64,000 bases of DNA from Methanothrix harundinacea 6Ac (lineage in GTDB: Archaea; Halobacteriota; Methanosarcinia; Methanotrichales; Methanotrichaceae), in NCBI RefSeq assembly GCF_000235565.1, contig NC_017527.1:2356001-2420000 (forward strand), written 5' to 3'. Below the pieces are notes generated by a model that saw only the letters and a list, made by a program, of their open reading frames with translations, was not told the origin of the DNA and did not search any database. Shown piece after piece: positions 16,463-25,134 of the stretch. Within the stretch, counting starts at the first letter, position 1. Each line of letters starts with the position of its first letter. The position numbers and the translations under genes were made by a program.

Positions 16463-16623
16463 CAATATTGGTCCGGTTCTTTGTCTGCATATTTGGAGAG
16501 CGCCCCCTCCGAGAGGCGCATCAATGCCCAGGAGATCTCCGCCTCATCCTTGGGCCCCTCAAGGTCGTAGGGGAGGCTCTCAGAAGGGCGCTTCGCCTCT
16601 TTCGAGACGGATCGGGAGGACAT
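16462..16623 (-). CDS. Putative antitoxin (53 aa) upstream of the mazF remnant
   Basis: ATG at 16623 and TGA at 16462-16464, which overlaps the mazF start. The peptide is charged: a basic N-terminus (SVSKEAKRP), an acidic centre (DLEGPKDEAEISW) and a C-terminal MRLSEGALSKYADKE. Short, acidic and translationally coupled to the toxin, it fits an antitoxin or the toxin-binding tail of one. No DNA-binding fold is obvious, and the family is not recognised. Confidence 0.55.
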   Translation of the reverse strand: MSSRSVSKEAKRPSESLPYDLEGPKDEAEISWALMRLSEGALSKYADKEPDQY

Positions 16624-16965
16624 AGAAATAGCTAAGAGGGTTTGGATATATGATATTTGTCGTGATTTCCGTCCAAAAAGGAGAGAAGGTATAGATACCG
16701 CTCCAATGCAGACGGAATTTACAGAGCCGAGAACCAGGGTTTTGGACGGCTGGAGATAAAATCGGCACCAAGATCAACTTGAACCGCTACTTCTATTAAC
16801 CACAAGCTACTTACCCTGTCCAGCCTTGAAGGATCATTATCCGAAAATCCTGGGCGATATAGATTGAAAGAGATGAATAGAAAAAATTTGGTGATTCATT
16901 TCAGCAGAAAGTTAATATTGAATGCTATTTATAATGAACAGGGGCGAGAACAAAGGTGAACTACC
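16624..16965. other. Non-coding gap with the promoter of the methylase operon
   Basis: This 342-base gap is AT-rich. Only short broken frames are seen. Its right end carries the TATA-like element and ribosome site of the hsdM-like gene. Confidence 0.5.
16926..16934 (+). promoter_or_regulatory. TATA-like element of the methylase operon
   Basis: ATTTATAAT lies about 30-40 bases before ATG 16966. A ribosome site AAAGGTGA (16952-16959) follows at normal spacing. Confidence 0.5.
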
Positions 16966-18972
16966 ATGAACCAGTCAATACAAAATTTTCTGGAACAGGC
17001 CTTGAATGAAGGCCATCTGCAACTCATCACAAGCGGCAAGAGTGAGAAAATCCGTTATGTCGCGGTCAACGTTACTGAAAAGTGGAGCGATCCAGAAGAG
17101 AAGATTCGCGCCGCCTACTATGCCGAACTGATTTACCGTTATGGCTACAAGCCCGATTGCATTGGCGTGGAAGTCACCGTGCCAGACCGCACGCCAGCAG
17201 ATCGTGCGGATCTAGTGATATTTCATGATGCCACCCGCACGCGACCTTTCGCAGTCATCGAATGCAAGCGTGATGATATCTCTGATACTGAGTTCAAGCA
17301 GGCCATCGACCAAGCTTTCGGAAACGGTCACGCCCATAAATTCCGTGCGTCTTACGTCGGTGTTATCGCAGGTCATACTCGTGGCTTCTTCGACTGCTCC
17401 GACAAGTTCGGCGTGCTGGAGCGTGAAGCCAACGTCGTTGCCGACTTGCCAGTGCAATACGGCAAGCCAGAAGAGTTCAAGTATTATTTCAAAGCGCCAC
17501 CCAAGCCAGACATCGCAGCCGTTAGCCGTGATGATCTGATCAAGACCATTCGTAAATGCCACCAGACTTTGTGGGGTGGCGGGCGACTCTCGCCACCGAT
17601 GGCTTTTGGTGAATTGACAAAGCTCATCTTTCTTAAAACGCGGGATGAAAAAGCTCCGCGAAAGTCAGGGAAACCCTATGCATTCCAGATCAAAACCAAC
17701 GAAACACCCGAACGGCTGGCCCGTCGCATTAAAGATATGTATTCAAAGGAACGGGAGAAAGAGCCAGATGTATTCAACGACGATATCAAGATAGACAACA
17801 TAACCCTCAAGAATGTGGTTTTGCATCTGGAGGGCTTGAACCTCAATGCCACCGACCTCGACACGAAGGGAGTGGCTTTCGAGCAGTTTATGGATGGCTT
17901 TTTTAAGGGCGATTTTGGCCAATACTTCACTCCGAGAAACATCATCGCTTTTGCTATACAGATGCTCGATATAAAGGAAGATGACACCGTGATAGACCCG
18001 GCCTGCGGCTCCGGCGGTTTCTTATTACACGCGCTTGACCATGTGCGCCATAAAGCCTCTGATTACTGGCCCGAAGACAGCAAAGAGCACTATGAATATT
18101 GGCACAGTTTTGCGGAGAAGCGCCTCTTCGGTATCGAGATCAACGAAGAGATCGCCCGCGTCGCCAAGATGAATATGATCGTGCACGACGACGGCCACAC
18201 AAACATCATCGGTCAGGATGCACTCCAACCTCTGGCCGCAATCGCCAAGCGTAATCAGGGTTTCGCCAAGATCTTAGGCATAAATCCCGACACCGGTCAG
18301 CGGGATGAGCAGAAGGGCTTTTCCAAAATTCCTACAAATCCGCCCTTTGGCGCGGTAGTTAAAGAGGAGCTGCACAGCTATCTTAGCACCTATGAACTCT
18401 CACGCTACGGAAAAGAGACGGCGGTCAAACAACGAGCTAGTGTTAAGACCGAAATCATCTACTGCGAACGAGTCTGGCAACTTCTCAAGCCGGGTGGTCA
18501 AGCTGCTGTGGTACTTCCCGACGGACTTCTAACAACCTCCAGCTTGCAGAGAGTACGCAACTGGATTCTAGAGCGCTTTAAGATACTAGCTGTGGTCAGC
18601 CTTCCACAGTTCGCTTTTGCTCACTTCGGAGCAGGGGTCAAATCCTCAGTTGTGTTCCTGGAGAAGCGAGGTATGGATGAGTCTGCCTCGGATGATGAAG
18701 CCATCTTTATGGCTATGGCTGAGAACATCGGCTATGATGCCACTGGAAGCACCACTTACGAGGTGGAAGTGCTGGACGAGGTGCCAAAGAAGGAACGCAT
18801 TGAACGCCAATGCTGCGACCTGTTCGATTGGGATGTTCAATTCGACTGGAAGCCCGGCGAAGGCAAAAAACCCGGGCGATGGAGCGAACGGCGCCGCCAT
18901 GTGGTGCAGGGCAGCGGCTTATTAGGTCAATATGCTAATTTTAAGCGTGATCCGAAACCTTTTTTCGTCTAG
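16966..18972 (+). CDS. Type I-like N6-adenine methylase fused to an HsdR_N-like nuclease domain
   Basis: The protein has 668 residues. The N-terminal ~170 residues look like the HsdR N-terminal PD-(D/E)xK fold (AELIYRYGY with Glu54, RADLVIF with Asp82, AVIECKR with Glu99 and Lys101). A methylase of HsdM type follows: FGQYFTPRNI (318-327), SAM motif I DPACGSGGF (344-352) and catalytic NPPF (458-461). This fusion is longer than plain HsdM (~500 residues), and no separate HsdR translocase is present. It heads a three-gene operon with hsdS and a DGQHR-type protein. Its codon use is close to that of a mid-GC bacterium and unlike the flanking genes, suggesting transfer. A methylating and perhaps cutting subunit that recognises sites through HsdS is inference. 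Confidence 0.85.
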   Translation: MNQSIQNFLEQALNEGHLQLITSGKSEKIRYVAVNVTEKWSDPEEKIRAAYYAELIYRYGYKPDCIGVEVTVPDRTPADRADLVIFHDATRTRPFAVIECKRDDISDTEFKQAIDQAFGNGHAHKFRASYVGVIAGHTRGFFDCSDKFGVLEREANVVADLPVQYGKPEEFKYYFKAPPKPDIAAVSRDDLIKTIRKCHQTLWGGGRLSPPMAFGELTKLIFLKTRDEKAPRKSGKPYAFQIKTNETPERLARRIKDMYSKEREKEPDVFNDDIKIDNITLKNVVLHLEGLNLNATDLDTKGVAFEQFMDGFFKGDFGQYFTPRNIIAFAIQMLDIKEDDTVIDPACGSGGFLLHALDHVRHKASDYWPEDSKEHYEYWHSFAEKRLFGIEINEEIARVAKMNMIVHDDGHTNIIGQDALQPLAAIAKRNQGFAKILGINPDTGQRDEQKGFSKIPTNPPFGAVVKEELHSYLSTYELSRYGKETAVKQRASVKTEIIYCERVWQLLKPGGQAAVVLPDGLLTTSSLQRVRNWILERFKILAVVSLPQFAFAHFGAGVKSSVVFLEKRGMDESASDDEAIFMAMAENIGYDATGSTTYEVEVLDEVPKKERIERQCCDLFDWDVQFDWKPGEGKKPGRWSERRRHVVQGSGLLGQYANFKRDPKPFFV

Positions 18973-19007
18973 CCCCTGTCCCCGCTGGGCAGCCAGTCTG
19001 CTTTGCG

Positions 19008-20387
19008 GTGAGACGGGGGGAAACACAAGCTACACGTAGCGACCCGTTTTACCACTGGCCACGGTTCACCACAATCGAGCGGATTCTGACTCAGATTTCA
19101 GCTCAGCCCTTGGGGCAGTTAACGCGCTTTTCGAAGGAAACTTGGTCACCAGAAAACCATAACACGTCTACATTTTTTTATATTGAGATAGGTGGTGTGG
19201 ATCGGTTTACTGCTGCTGTTACGGCAAACGAAATACCTGTAGCTGATGCACCAAGTCGCGCAAGAATGAAAGTTAGAACAGGCGACATCATCGTCAGTCT
19301 TACGCGTCCGCATCACGGTTCGATTGCTCTAATAAAGAAAGAGCATCATGGGTGTATTGCTTCGACCGGATTTGCCATCATTCGTAATATTGATGAAACA
19401 CAAATCTCGAAGGAATACCTTGTTCATACGTTACGCTCATCGATTTGCCTTGATCAAATGCTTAGGCGAAGCAGTGGAGGTAATTATCCTGCGATTACTG
19501 AAGAGGAGCTTGCCAATATTAAAATCCCCGTCCCACCGGCTGAAATTCAGTGTCGCCTAGTGGCCGAACTTGATCCTGCTCGCGTCCAACGTGACCAATC
19601 ATTGGCAGAGGCGGAGAGCCTGTTGGCTTCCATCGATAGCTATGTTCTGGAGCTGTTAGCCATTCTGCCTCACCAGGACCCACGCCGGGTATTTGCTGTG
19701 CGACGAGATCAAGTCTCATCACGCCTTGATGCTGATTATCACAGCCCGCAATTCCAGCGCCTTCGGCGTGCTATAGAAAACGGCAATTATCCATCCAAGT
19801 ATCTTAGCGAATTGGTAGTGTTTATGCGCTCCGGTTTTGCAGCGGGTCGCCGAGATCAAGCTCTTGGCGGCGAACCAGCAGTGCCGCATTTGAGACCTTT
19901 GAACTTAAGCGCCTGGGGCGAACTATCCATCGATAAAACCAAAAGTGTACCCGCATCCAGCGTCAAGCCAGATGACTATCTAGTTCACGGTGAAGTGCTG
20001 TTTAACAACACTAATTCGGCCGAATGGGTGGGCAAAAGTGGCGTGTACGATTTAGAAACGCCTTGCGCTTGTTCAAACCACATGACCCGTATAAGCCTGA
20101 AACCAGGAATCGATCCGTATTTCATCGCTGCTCTGCTCAACGCCTTCCGCGGCATTGGTTACTTCTCTGCGCTGAGCACGTTTTTCAACAACCAGGCAGG
20201 CATTAACACCGCCACACTCGCAGAACTGCGGGTGCCGGTGCCAAGCGAGACTGTGCAGAAAGCCATAGCTAAAGAGGTGGTTCAACGTAAAGCCAAAGCT
20301 ATGCGCCTGCGAACCCACGCCGAAAATATCTGGCAAGAAGCTCTCTCACATTTCGAGCAGCAACTCTTGCATGGAGGTATTACATGA
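19008..20387 (+). CDS. hsdS: Type I restriction specificity subunit (HsdS-like)
   Basis: The protein has 459 residues from GTG 19008, 35 bases after the methylase stop. Two target-recognition domains are visible in the usual order: the first ends with NYPAITEEELANIKIPVPP (about 165-183), then a helical spacer (RVQRDQSLAEAESLLASID). The second (about 250-420) ends with GINTATLAELRVPVP, then a second conserved helix (IAKEVVQRKAKAMRLR). The paired TRD-helix layout is that of HsdS, which sets the methylated sequence. Its stop overlaps the next start (ATGA), showing translational coupling to the third gene. Confidence 0.87.
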   Translation: MRRGETQATRSDPFYHWPRFTTIERILTQISAQPLGQLTRFSKETWSPENHNTSTFFYIEIGGVDRFTAAVTANEIPVADAPSRARMKVRTGDIIVSLTRPHHGSIALIKKEHHGCIASTGFAIIRNIDETQISKEYLVHTLRSSICLDQMLRRSSGGNYPAITEEELANIKIPVPPAEIQCRLVAELDPARVQRDQSLAEAESLLASIDSYVLELLAILPHQDPRRVFAVRRDQVSSRLDADYHSPQFQRLRRAIENGNYPSKYLSELVVFMRSGFAAGRRDQALGGEPAVPHLRPLNLSAWGELSIDKTKSVPASSVKPDDYLVHGEVLFNNTNSAEWVGKSGVYDLETPCACSNHMTRISLKPGIDPYFIAALLNAFRGIGYFSALSTFFNNQAGINTATLAELRVPVPSETVQKAIAKEVVQRKAKAMRLRTHAENIWQEALSHFEQQLLHGGIT

Positions 20388-21979
20388 TATTTTCCGGCAT
20401 CTTCCATTCTTCTCTCGGAGGCTTCACTGTGATAAGGGGTGTTGCCCCCTTGGGCGATTTGGCACGTTGCTCTAAGTTCGACCCGGACTTTCAGCGCAAC
20501 CTGATCGATACCCACTGCCAAGAAATTGTGCGCTTCTTGGCTGACCAACATTACTGCTTCTTTCCTGAAGTCGTCCTTTCCGCTTCATTGCAGTTCGACT
20601 TTGATAAGTTCAAAGGGAGAGACCGTCGCAGCCCATTAGCTCGAATCTATGAAAGCCAATCTTTCAGTTCTAACGTTAACGGCCTTTCGATAAAGGTGGT
20701 CAAATCGAAACTTCCCAAGCTGATCCTGGGCGGTTCTAATGCACCAGAAATCGCCTATCTAGATCTACCGGAGGACCGACTTGAAGAAGGCCTCAGACTA
20801 ATTCGAATTGACGGCAACCACCGGCTCAGTGCCTTAAACGACGCAAGTCCAGGAGATGCACGAAACAAGTTGCCTACTCCATTTTGTATAGTGCTGCATG
20901 AATATGCCGATAATGCCCAGCGTTTCGAAAAGGTGACATTCCACAACATAAACTCCAAGCAAATTCCGCTCACATCAGAAGAAAATTTACGGCTGATCCT
21001 GCAAGACAGCACGTTGTTCGACGACAAGACACTGCTGGAAAGCCAGAGCTTCGGCCCTGCCTACTACCTGGCGCGCAAGGTTCTGGCTGATATCGAGGAT
21101 CGCTATCTTGCGGGGCTCGCCAAGCCTTTAGAGAACCGCCGCACGCTGGCACTCTCGCTTACGCAATTTCTCGTCGCACGTGACGATACAATCTCTCAGG
21201 CCAAAGATGCCGCCACGCTGGATGCACAAGTGCCCAGGCTGCGGAACGCGTTTCAGATGGTGAACGCCATTTATCAAAGGCCCAATCGTGATAAGCTGCG
21301 CGAAAATGGCTGCCACGGCGTGCTGATCGCCTTCCTCTACTTTTCGCTGCAAAATGAAGGGAAACAGCTTCAGGCCTTCGAGCGCTGGGTCGTGAACAAC
21401 CGCATCGATCACCTAGCACCGGCCAGCACCATTCGAGGCTTAGGCTATCATTACCATCTTGGCCGCACGCAAGCAGTTGATGTGGCAAGCTTGGTAAGCG
21501 TGTTCGAGAGCATTATGACCGCTCGTAAAAGGCAGATATTTATCTCTATGGCCTTCCAAGAGGAAACAAAAGAAACCTACGAGACAATTAAAAAAACGGT
21601 GCAGCAGATCAATGAAAAATACCAATTGGATATTGAGCTGCGTGAAATCCGCATCGATTTTTTCAACAAGGGCCACAGCTACACCATTGATGATGAAGTC
21701 CTCAATGTCATAGAAGGTTCGGGCCTTCTAATCGCTGATCTCACATTTGGCAATCGCAACGTCTATCATGAGATCGGTTATCTGATGGGGTTAAACCGAG
21801 GCAAAGGACTGGAGCAGGAAAATTTCATCCTAATTGCAGACAAGAAAGCTCGGGGAGAAGAGCTCGAAAGTAACATCGGATTCAATCTCAAGAGTTGGCA
21901 GCAGTTGCGCTTTGATAGCACGCGGCAGCTGGAAGAGGGACTTACTGAGTCATTAGAGATCTTCTACAGGTTGAAGTGA
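20384..21979 (+). CDS. DGQHR/DndB-like domain fused to a nucleoside deoxyribosyltransferase-like domain
   Basis: The protein has 531 residues. The N-terminal ~370 residues contain RIDGNHRLSAL (141-151) and FHNINSKQIPL (186-196), the signatures of DGQHR/DndB/ParB-like proteins found with DNA modification systems. The C-terminal ~150 residues begin RQIFISMAF (383-391) and contain GLLIADLTFGNRNVYHEIGY (447-466), the pattern of nucleoside 2-deoxyribosyltransferase/TIR-like Rossmann domains that act on nucleotides or NAD in defence proteins. The gene overlaps hsdS by four bases. The architecture suggests a sensor of DNA state or modification joined to a nucleotide-consuming effector; this is inference. 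I do not recognise the combination with HsdM/HsdS as a named system. Confidence 0.7.
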   Translation: MIFSGIFHSSLGGFTVIRGVAPLGDLARCSKFDPDFQRNLIDTHCQEIVRFLADQHYCFFPEVVLSASLQFDFDKFKGRDRRSPLARIYESQSFSSNVNGLSIKVVKSKLPKLILGGSNAPEIAYLDLPEDRLEEGLRLIRIDGNHRLSALNDASPGDARNKLPTPFCIVLHEYADNAQRFEKVTFHNINSKQIPLTSEENLRLILQDSTLFDDKTLLESQSFGPAYYLARKVLADIEDRYLAGLAKPLENRRTLALSLTQFLVARDDTISQAKDAATLDAQVPRLRNAFQMVNAIYQRPNRDKLRENGCHGVLIAFLYFSLQNEGKQLQAFERWVVNNRIDHLAPASTIRGLGYHYHLGRTQAVDVASLVSVFESIMTARKRQIFISMAFQEETKETYETIKKTVQQINEKYQLDIELREIRIDFFNKGHSYTIDDEVLNVIEGSGLLIADLTFGNRNVYHEIGYLMGLNRGKGLEQENFILIADKKARGEELESNIGFNLKSWQQLRFDSTRQLEEGLTESLEIFYRLK

Positions 21980-22226
21980 TATTTAATTAATATTAAAAAT
22001 TCTAAATCTGGGGGCTACATCATTTTCGGCCACCCTTATCTTCTTCAATCCCGCAGGTTAATTTAATACTGAGCTGCGTATAGATAAGGACGTTTGAACT
22101 ATCATGAACACCATAAGAAGTTAGAGAAGGTCCCTCTGCCGTAGGGGTGGAGCTGCCTCATTTGCCATATCAACCGGATCAGGAAGGGGGCGCCCCCTCC
22201 CTCTCTCGCCCCCCTCCCCCCGCTCC
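21980..22226. other. Right edge of the accessory region
   Basis: The AT-rich spacer starts with a TTAATTAATATTAA stretch just after the operon and changes to GC-rich host DNA near 22180. No gene, repeat or tRNA is visible. Confidence 0.5.
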
Positions 22227-23069
22227 TTAAAACATTATCCCGCAGTCGTACGCCACCAGCACCTCCTCCCTCTCGCCGATGATCAGGTGGGGAGCCTCCC
22301 TCTCCATCAATATCGACCTCTTGATAAACCCGCCCCACTTGGTGAAGACGACCGCCTCCACCTTCACCAGGTCCCCATTCATGGAGACGGTCGGGGCGAG
22401 GTCGTACTCTGCCAGGTCCGAGAGGAGCCTCTCGACGACGCCCTCGTCTGCGCCGAATCCGCCTCCCAGCCCCGCCCTGGCCTCCTCCAGGTCGGAGATG
22501 ATCCGGTCGTCGTTGTAGGCGTCATGCCAGAACTGGTAGAACTGCTCGCCCTGGATGCGCAGGAGGGCGAGCTGGAAGAAGCTCTCCGGCGACCCGTCGG
22601 CGGCGAGGTGGCGGAGGTAGAAGTCCTCCCTATCCGCCCGCTTCTCTGGGGAAGCGGCGGCGTACTCGGAGTAGTTCCGGTAAGGGGCGGCTTGGGCTTT
22701 GCGGGCGTAGAGGACCGGTCCGCCCCCGATCCCGGCGTAGCGGTAGACGTAGTCGAGGACGTATCCGCGCTGCGGGGAGATCCGGTCGAGGACCTCGAAG
22801 TAGAGGTTCGCGTCGAAGTCGCCTTCGGTCTTTTCGGCGTCCTCGGCCGCCAGATGGTCGGGGAAGCCCAGGGGCTCCTGGAGCGCCTCGAACTCGGCGA
22901 CGACCTCTTTCGAGTAGGAGGGAGAGATCGTCGTCACCAGGAGCCACGACGGCTCTGCGATCGCCATGTCGTCATCCGCCATCTCGCCCTGGGAGCAGGA
23001 AGGCTGGAGGGATACGGCGAGGATGGAGAGGAAGAGAAAGATCTGCAGGAGGGTTTTATGGCTCATCAT
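22227..23069 (-). CDS. Secreted protein of unknown function
   Basis: The 280-residue protein has an N-terminal signal peptide ending in a lipobox-like or small-residue region (LAVSLQPSCSQ; Cys about residue 25). The mature part is acidic, with many aromatic residues (DFYLRHLAADGSPESFFQLALLR, then QFWHDAYNDDRII) and a C-terminal beta-rich segment (GDLVKVEAVVFTKWGG). No catalytic motif is recognised. It is transcribed divergently from the HicB-like gene; the spacer carries a 3 x 12-bp tandem repeat. Cys25 could anchor a lipid, which would make it a surface lipoprotein. Confidence 0.75.
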   Translation of the reverse strand: MMSHKTLLQIFLFLSILAVSLQPSCSQGEMADDDMAIAEPSWLLVTTISPSYSKEVVAEFEALQEPLGFPDHLAAEDAEKTEGDFDANLYFEVLDRISPQRGYVLDYVYRYAGIGGGPVLYARKAQAAPYRNYSEYAAASPEKRADREDFYLRHLAADGSPESFFQLALLRIQGEQFYQFWHDAYNDDRIISDLEEARAGLGGGFGADEGVVERLLSDLAEYDLAPTVSMNGDLVKVEAVVFTKWGGFIKRSILMEREAPHLIIGEREEVLVAYDCGIMF

Positions 23070-23125
23070 ATATCATACCGCCCGAATTTTTTTAGATGCC
23101 TTTTGAGATATTCTCTTGAGCCGAT

Positions 23126-23161
23126 CTAGTCGGTCTTCTAGTCGGTCTTCTAGTCGGTCTA
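23126..23161. repeat. Three tandem copies of a 12-bp unit
   Basis: CTAGTCGGTCTT is repeated three times (last base changed) in the spacer between the divergent secreted-protein and HicB-like genes. Position and 12-bp phasing suggest a regulator binding array or simple slippage. Confidence 0.75.
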
Positions 23162-23259
23162 TTACTATTCATATTATTTAATGGTATTTCGCCCCGGATC
23201 GCCGGGAGGATATGGCGGCAAATATAAAGCCATGATGATCTATGGCCACAGGTGATATG

Positions 23260-23481
23260 ATGGATCGGAAGATGACCGGCCTGAACCTGACCGCCTCCCT
23301 GAACCTGACCGCCACGATCTGGGAAGAGGATGGCGCCTACGTCTCCAAGTGCTCTGAGCTGCAGGTCGCCAGCTGGGGCATGACGCCCGCGGAGGCGCTT
23401 CGATGCCTGAAAGAGGCTGTAGAGCTATACCTGGAGAATGCTGAGGAGCTGGGCCTCTTCCCATATTCTAGAAGCGGATAA
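23260..23481 (+). CDS. HicB-like protein without HicA
   Basis: The protein has about 73 residues from ATG 23260 (ATG 23257 and 23242 are in frame). The pattern LTATIWEEDGAYVSKCSELQVASWGMTPAEALRCLKEAVELYLE is the UPF0150/HicB fold, a partial RNase-H-like antitoxin domain. Normal HicB pairs with a HicA mRNA interferase, but no HicA-like ORF is found on either side. Archaeal orphans of this family are common. A TATA-like AATATAAAG lies ~35 bases upstream, so the mRNA may be nearly leaderless. Confidence 0.75.
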   Translation: MDRKMTGLNLTASLNLTATIWEEDGAYVSKCSELQVASWGMTPAEALRCLKEAVELYLENAEELGLFPYSRSG

Positions 23482-23506
23482 AAAATAGTTGATCCCGGGG
23501 CTCCCC

Positions 23507-24406
23507 TCACCCCAGGATCTCGTGCAGCTTGAAGAGATGGGGGCCGAGCTTCCCCTCGAAGTTCCCGGCCGATATCTTGACGACGCCGGGGACCTTGCAG
23601 GCCGCCATGATCCCGGAGCGCATCGACCTCTCGATCGCCTCCCGGCTGACGCCGTTGATCACCACCTCGTAGGAGGCCCGGATGGAGGGCGGCAGGATGC
23701 AGACCCCCTCGTCCTGGAGGGTCGGACAGAACCTCTCGTTCGTCGAGGCCTTCAGGAACTTGTAGCGGCTCCCCACCTTCGAGCCGCTGGCGACGACACC
23801 GCCGGGAAATGGGGTGATCGTCCCCTCCTCTTCCCGGATGGCGTCGACGGCCGCCTCGGCGGCCATGAGGGCGGCGGCCTGGTTCTCGGCCATGATGTAG
23901 AAGTTCCCCCCGGCGATCCCGTCTACGGCCCCCATCTTCTCCTCGACGATGAAGTCTCCGGACATCACCGGGATGCTGCAGACCCCCCGGTCGCAGTAGG
24001 CCATCTCCTTCTGGAAGCCGTCCCCGAAGAACTTCAGCTTCGCCCCCGTATCGAACTGCTTCTCCGCCTCGGGGAGGCCGTTGAAGACCGCCGTCGTCGG
24101 CGCCGTCAGGACGCACTGGCCTATCCGGGCGAGGAGGGACGCCTCCAGGTTCTTGAAGCTCATGTTGCAGATCTGGATGTAAACCCCCGGCCTCCCGTCG
24201 GGGGTCTCAGCCCGCCGGGCCAGCCGCTCGATCCCCGCCTCCGCCGGGCACATGATGACGGAGGTCCCAAAGCCCGTCGCCTCCCGGGCCGCCTCCATCG
24301 CCCACCGCTCCGTTATCGCCGTGATCAGAACCCGCGCCACCTTTATCGGAAAGCCCTCCGCAAAGGTATCCTCAATCTCTACGCCGCTTATCTCCATCCC
24401 GTCCAC
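23507..24406 (-). CDS. ftr: Formylmethanofuran:tetrahydromethanopterin formyltransferase
   Basis: The 299-residue protein moves the formyl group between methanofuran and tetrahydromethanopterin (or tetrahydrosarcinapterin) in the C1 pathway. The N-terminus GVEIEDTFAEGFPIKVARVLITA, then EATGFGTSVIMCPAEAGIE and the C-terminal SAGNFEGKLGPHLFKL are family hallmarks, and the length is exactly usual. In acetate-using methanogens the enzyme works in the oxidative direction or for biosynthesis. It lies 43 bases downstream of purO and is probably co-transcribed with it and with the por genes. Confidence 0.97.
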   Translation of the reverse strand: MDGMEISGVEIEDTFAEGFPIKVARVLITAITERWAMEAAREATGFGTSVIMCPAEAGIERLARRAETPDGRPGVYIQICNMSFKNLEASLLARIGQCVLTAPTTAVFNGLPEAEKQFDTGAKLKFFGDGFQKEMAYCDRGVCSIPVMSGDFIVEEKMGAVDGIAGGNFYIMAENQAAALMAAEAAVDAIREEEGTITPFPGGVVASGSKVGSRYKFLKASTNERFCPTLQDEGVCILPPSIRASYEVVINGVSREAIERSMRSGIMAACKVPGVVKISAGNFEGKLGPHLFKLHEILG

Positions 24407-24449
24407 TCCTCAAAATCATCAAAATCTGAATGCTTCTCGTTTGGCGACC

Positions 24450-25079
24450 TCATTTTGTTGCCGGGTTGTACGCCGCCAGCTTGAAGCTGCTGCATCCGTC
24501 GCCACCCGCATCGCTCCCGGCATCGAAGGCCGCGGCAGAGCATACCGGCTTTTCGTAGTCCATCTCGAAGGCGGCTTTTGCTATCTCTCCGGCGCTCCCG
24601 CCACCCAGAGAGATCTCCTCGAACTCCGTCTTCTCGTAGGTGGCGACCATGAAGGCCCCATCCCCGGAGAGGTCGTACTCCTTAGCCCAGATCTCGTCTT
24701 TTCGGGCTATCCCCAGCCACCCCCGCCCCCCCATCACCGCCCCGGCGATCCGGGGGGTGTCCAGCTCGTCCCTCTCGTAGCCGAAGGCGATGAGGCTCAG
24801 GGCGATCGCCTCCAGGGGCCTCGTCCCGTCAGCGATCTTCTCTCCTATCATGTCGGCGTGGGTCCCGTTGGCGACGACCGCCGCCTTCCCGGCGATCCTG
24901 ATGCAGTTGTAGGCTATATAGGGGTTCTTCTCCAGATCCAGCGGATCCACAGGCGATACGAGGACTGAATCACCCCTCACCTTAGCTTTGCGGTTTGGAA
25001 AGGAGCGGGACGATACCCGGTACCCGACCCAGGCCCGGCCTCCCGTCCCCCCTATGATCACGATCCTTCCTACGTACAT
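24450..25079 (-). CDS. purO: Archaeal IMP cyclohydrolase
   Basis: This 209-residue enzyme closes the ring of FAICAR to give IMP, the last step of purine synthesis in many euryarchaea, which lack the PurH cyclohydrolase. The YVGRIVIIG start, YRVSSRSFPNRKA and NGTHADMI motifs identify PurO. It lies between porB and ftr with gaps of 55 and 43 bases, so a porCDAB-purO-ftr transcript is likely. Formyl-tetrahydromethanopterin or formate chemistry links purine synthesis to the C1 pathway, which may explain the ftr neighbourhood. Confidence 0.95.
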   Translation of the reverse strand: MYVGRIVIIGGTGGRAWVGYRVSSRSFPNRKAKVRGDSVLVSPVDPLDLEKNPYIAYNCIRIAGKAAVVANGTHADMIGEKIADGTRPLEAIALSLIAFGYERDELDTPRIAGAVMGGRGWLGIARKDEIWAKEYDLSGDGAFMVATYEKTEFEEISLGGGSAGEIAKAAFEMDYEKPVCSAAAFDAGSDAGGDGCSSFKLAAYNPATK

Positions 25080-25134
25080 CTTCCCCCTCCAAAATAGACC
25101 GATGACGAGGGGCCGGAGGGCCCCTCAGGCTCCC

